From Parvimonas sp000223315 (GTDB taxonomy: Bacteria > Bacillota > Clostridia > Tissierellales > Peptoniphilaceae): DNA of 64,000 bases. The DNA is taken from NCBI GenBank assembly GCA_050262155.1, contig CP189843.1:744001-808000 (forward strand). Direction: 5' to 3'. Each line of letters starts with the position of its first letter. Position 1 is the first letter of the stretch. Below are positions 61,263 to 64,000 of the stretch, piece after piece. Position numbers and translations under genes: made by a program. The notes under the pieces are model-generated. The model did not search any database. It worked only from the letters and a program-made list of their open reading frames with translations, and was not told the origin of the DNA.

Positions 61263-62282
61263 TTAAATATTCCACTTTGCAACAGTTTTAAAAGGAGTAT
61301 TTAAGTCATTTTTGAAAAATCTGTGAATATCATCAATACTATTTATTTCATCATCTTCAAATACAATAGACTTAAATCTATTTTGAATTTTTTTGTTTTC
61401 AAGCATTTTTATAGCTTCTTCAAAATCTATCCTTCCTGATCTGGAGCATCCAATTAATGTTAATCCTTTCTCCAATATATCTCTAGTATTAACTGCAACT
61501 TTATTTTCACTAACACCCATCAACATAATTGAACCTTGAGGTTTAATATACTTTATTATGTTATTAATAGCATCTTCACTTCCGGGTCCTCCAGCACACT
61601 CAAATCCATGATCTGTAGAAAAACCTTCAGGAATATCATCACTTGAATATACCTCATCAACAAATGAAAATATTTTTAATTTTTCCAAGTTTCTGCCGAC
61701 AACAACTATTTTACTATTAGGAAATTTATATTTTAAAACATTTGCCATAATAAAACCTAAACTTCCATTTCCAAAAATAGTTATAGTTTCTTTACTTTCA
61801 AGTGAGTTTTTTACAAACCTATCATAAGCATGAAAACCTACCGAAATAAACTCTAAAATAGAAGCTACAGGTAACTCAATGTTATTAAACTTAACAAGTC
61901 TATCTGGAGAGATTTTTACAAATTCTCTCATAAATCCATCATGACCACTTGACAAAAAATATGAGCCTTTTACATAATTTTCATAAATTCTTTCATCAAA
62001 ATTACAAGGTGGTGTATTTGGAATCATTGAAACTAAATCTCCAACTTGAAAAGTATTTGTAGGATCAAAAACAACCTCACCACAAGATTCATGGATTGGA
62101 GCCATTGGTAATTTTTTTTCTAATACTTTCGGATCTCTTTTTCCTAAATAATATCTCTGATCTGCATGGCATAAAGATACATATAAAGGTTTTACAATAA
62201 CTTTATCTCCTAAAAAGCTTTCATCAACATATTTAACTGAAATAAAACCCGGTTTCATTAATTGAAAAATTCTATTTATCAT
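61263..62282 (-). CDS. tarJ: TarJ-like ribulose-5-phosphate reductase
   Basis: Medium-chain alcohol dehydrogenase that reduces ribulose 5-phosphate to ribitol 5-phosphate for CDP-ribitol synthesis. The 339 residues start in the TarJ manner (MINRIFQLMKPGFI). Diagnostic stretches are VSLCHADQRYYLGKRDP, LEKKLPMAPIHESCGEV and VSMIPNTPPCN. The nucleotide-binding region is ITIFGNGSLGFIMANV. It follows TarI by one base, the usual tarIJ pair. The enzyme pair works in teichoic-acid and in capsule synthesis. Confidence 0.9.
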   Translation of the reverse strand: MINRIFQLMKPGFISVKYVDESFLGDKVIVKPLYVSLCHADQRYYLGKRDPKVLEKKLPMAPIHESCGEVVFDPTNTFQVGDLVSMIPNTPPCNFDERIYENYVKGSYFLSSGHDGFMREFVKISPDRLVKFNNIELPVASILEFISVGFHAYDRFVKNSLESKETITIFGNGSLGFIMANVLKYKFPNSKIVVVGRNLEKLKIFSFVDEVYSSDDIPEGFSTDHGFECAGGPGSEDAINNIIKYIKPQGSIMLMGVSENKVAVNTRDILEKGLTLIGCSRSGRIDFEEAIKMLENKKIQNRFKSIVFEDDEINSIDDIHRFFKNDLNTPFKTVAKWNI

Positions 62283-62283
62283 T

Positions 62284-62991
62284 TTAAATCTCCATTAACA
62301 TTGCTTTAGCTATCTTTAAATCTGTTACCGTAGTAATCTTTATATTTGAAAAATCACCATTAACCAAAAATACTTTTTCTCCATTTAATACAAATATTTT
62401 ACAAGCATCTGTTAAAATATTTTTTTCTTCATCTGTTAATTTATTATAGTATTCCATAAATTTATTAATTTTAAATGTTTGAGGAGTTTGTCCTTGAAAC
62501 ATAGTTTTTCTATCAGGAATAGATGAAATAAATTTACCATCTTTAGAAACAACAATTGTATCAAAAGCGGGTACTACTGTGTCAATAATATTATATTTTT
62601 TGCAACTTTCGATGTTTTCATCAATCATTTTAATTGAAACAAAAGGTCTAACTGCATCATGTGTCACAAGAATATCTTCATCTGTTAATCCATTATCATT
62701 ATCAATAGCTGAAATAATATTTAAAATTGTAGAATTTCTATCTTTACCACCATCTACAACAACAATTTTTTCAGATAAATAATTATAATCTTTTTCTATT
62801 ATATCAACAAGATAGGAATTCCAATCAGGATTTACTCCCACATAAATTTTGTCAATTTTGTTACTTAATAGAAATTTTTCAATTGTATGAATTATTATAG
62901 GTTTATCTCCAATATTTAAAAATTGTTTTGGGATATTGGAAATATTCATCCTACTACCTATTCCTCCGGCAAGAATACCAGCATAAATCAT
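62284..62991 (-). CDS. tarI: TarI-like ribitol-5-phosphate cytidylyltransferase
   Basis: IspD-superfamily cytidylyltransferase that forms CDP-ribitol from CTP and ribitol 5-phosphate. The 235 residues show the N-terminal ILAGGIGSRM and IPKQFLNIGDKPIIIHTIE, VTHDAVRPFVS in the middle, and MFQGQTPQTFK near the C-terminus, in the TarI rather than the IspD version. ATG start with SD AGGAGG. Pairing with TarJ strengthens the call; an IspD role in isoprenoid synthesis is less likely because ispF is not alongside. Confidence 0.9.
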   Translation of the reverse strand: MIYAGILAGGIGSRMNISNIPKQFLNIGDKPIIIHTIEKFLLSNKIDKIYVGVNPDWNSYLVDIIEKDYNYLSEKIVVVDGGKDRNSTILNIISAIDNDNGLTDEDILVTHDAVRPFVSIKMIDENIESCKKYNIIDTVVPAFDTIVVSKDGKFISSIPDRKTMFQGQTPQTFKINKFMEYYNKLTDEEKNILTDACKIFVLNGEKVFLVNGDFSNIKITTVTDLKIAKAMLMEI

Positions 62992-62994
62992 AGC

Positions 62995-63996
62995 CTAGTC
63001 CTCCTTATTATATGTTTTTAAAAATGATGGGATTTTTAAAAATCCTATCAGTGTGCCATATCCATAACTTATATGTAAAAGGAAAAATACAATTGGAAGC
63101 AATAAATTATAAGGATTAAATTTTCCTTTAAAAATTGAACTTAGAGACATCAATATATTCACTATAATATATGAACCAAATACCATTAAAAATAAGTATT
63201 TAGTAAAAAATAGTGAAATAATTGATACAAAAAGTGCCACTAAAAAAGCAAAAGGAATATAATGATATAAATTTAAACACTCAGGACAAACTGCAGTCGT
63301 AAGTCCTATCCACATTCCATTAGCTTTCTTTTGTTTAATCATTTTTGAAAGTGAATTTCTAGTATGTTGATAAGAAATAATATCATCATCATAACAAAGT
63401 TTATATCCAGCTTTTCTAATTCTATAGTGAAATTCATTGTCCTCAGTTCTTAATAATTTTTCATTAAAAAATCCAACTTTTTCCAATACTTCTCTTTTAT
63501 ACATTGCATGAAACATAGACTTTACATATTTTTTTACTGATGCATTTCTAAAAGGTGCAATCCCACTACCAAACATAGATGACTCTGCTTCCAAAAGCAT
63601 TTTTTTATAAGCAGTATCCTCATCAATAATATTTGGTCTTTTTCCTCCTGAAACATCTTCTCCTGATTCTATATTTCTAACATTTTTTTCTATAAAATCT
63701 TTTGGAACTGATGAGTGTGCATCTATTCTTACTAAAACATCCCCTGTAAAATTTCTTATCACTATATTCCATCCTGCAGATTGAATCTTTTTTGGATTAT
63801 CTATAATTTTAACATCTAAAAAATCATTATTCTCTTTAAAATCTTGCATAATTTTTTTTGTATTATCTGTAGATATTCCATCAACTAAAATTATTTCAAT
63901 CTCGCTATGGGGATATGTTTGTAATTCAAAATCTTTAAAAAGAGAAGGTAAAGTTTTCTCCTCATTCAAGGCAACTACACCAATACTAACCTTCAT
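62995..63996 (-). CDS. Membrane-associated glycosyltransferase family 2
   Basis: Inverting GT-A glycosyltransferase of 333 residues. The N-terminal catalytic domain (~1-230) begins IGVVALNEEKTLPSLF, with EIILVDGISTDNT and the metal-binding DxD-like VRIDAHSSVP. Three C-terminal membrane helices (~245-325) anchor it. The arrangement resembles ExoA-type succinoglycan glycosyltransferases. Its upstream region lies beyond the window (only 4 bases remain), so its SD and promoter are unseen. It is 3 bases from tarI, so it belongs to the same operon. Confidence 0.85.
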   Translation of the reverse strand: MKVSIGVVALNEEKTLPSLFKDFELQTYPHSEIEIILVDGISTDNTKKIMQDFKENNDFLDVKIIDNPKKIQSAGWNIVIRNFTGDVLVRIDAHSSVPKDFIEKNVRNIESGEDVSGGKRPNIIDEDTAYKKMLLEAESSMFGSGIAPFRNASVKKYVKSMFHAMYKREVLEKVGFFNEKLLRTEDNEFHYRIRKAGYKLCYDDDIISYQHTRNSLSKMIKQKKANGMWIGLTTAVCPECLNLYHYIPFAFLVALFVSIISLFFTKYLFLMVFGSYIIVNILMSLSSIFKGKFNPYNLLLPIVFFLLHISYGYGTLIGFLKIPSFLKTYNKED

Positions 63997-64000
63997 TATT

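Noticed and set aside
1..64000. tRNA, rRNA, T-box or CRISPR elements
   Set aside because: Intergenic spaces are short and AT-rich; I saw no T-loop (GGTTCRAATCC) sequences, no T-box motif and no regularly spaced repeats with unique spacers. A covariance-model scan would be decisive.

Overview
The window is a very AT-rich stretch (by eye about a quarter G+C) of a Gram-positive, Clostridia/Tissierellia-type chromosome. Gene content and order are classic Firmicute: phoH-ybeY-dgkA-cdd-era-recO, dnaG-rpoD-trmK-nif3, rimP-nusA-ylxR-infB-rbfA-nrnA-truB, mutS2, RXKD-type bifunctional Rel, and a Lys32-type EF-P. The small gene set, extreme AT bias, type A RNase P RNA and operon layout suggest a reduced anaerobic coccus of the Peptoniphilaceae; Parvimonas is my best guess, by recognition only. 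No tRNA, rRNA, CRISPR, insertion sequence or prophage was seen.

Layout. (a) 1-6428, plus strand: 3' end of pheT, zapA, mutS2, argS and a TPR protein. (b) 6429-8230: two strong inverted repeats, a small Lys/Glu-rich membrane protein on the minus strand, a perfect palindrome, and a divergent Xer-type recombinase. (c) 8269-31791, minus strand: efp; nth-vanW; rnr-smpB-miaB-mutS-mutL-miaA-PLP enzyme; and rsmD-coaD-coiled-coil protein-phoH-ybeY-dgkA-cdd-era-recO-dnaG-rpoD-trmK-nif3-rnpB. (d) 32061-34821, plus strand: two overlapping mgtE paralogues. (e) 34933-35979: an XRE/S24 (C1/LexA-like) repressor facing a 43-residue membrane protein, with shared operator-like repeats on two good promoters. (f) maf, then the minus-strand operon rimP-nusA-ylxR-infB-rbfA-nrnA-truB with a leader hairpin. 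(g) 43598-51675, minus strand: recJ-relA-dtd-MBL hydrolase-GlpA-like oxidoreductase-FAD oxidoreductase-DUF1667. (h) yajC, then a dnaJ-like/clpB heat-shock pair behind a perfect CtsR operator. (i) yedF. (j) 56758-63996, minus strand: part of a surface-polysaccharide cluster (GT2, TarI, TarJ, LicD, GT4, Wzy, Wzz-like).

How the genes work together. Most of the window is information processing: tRNA charging and modification, ribosome maturation, mismatch and base-excision repair, replication priming and sigma factor. The accessory parts are the polysaccharide cluster, whose TarI/TarJ/LicD trio predicts CDP-ribitol synthesis and ribitol-phosphate decoration, and the S24 repressor with its small membrane protein. 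The main surprises are a MutL that has lost every recognisable endonuclease motif but keeps its ATPase and clamp-binding motifs, and the S24/small-membrane-protein switch. Others are a leader hairpin fitting NusA autoregulation, rnpB packed 4 bases behind a coding sequence, a 114-base tandem repeat inside infB, and an (AT)11 tract in the maf leader.

Starts were re-chosen where a Shine-Dalgarno sequence decides. Several genes appear to use TTG (nth, miaB, recO, rimP, the PLP enzyme), and several upstream GTG/TTG codons lie inside or next to the SD and are unlikely starts.
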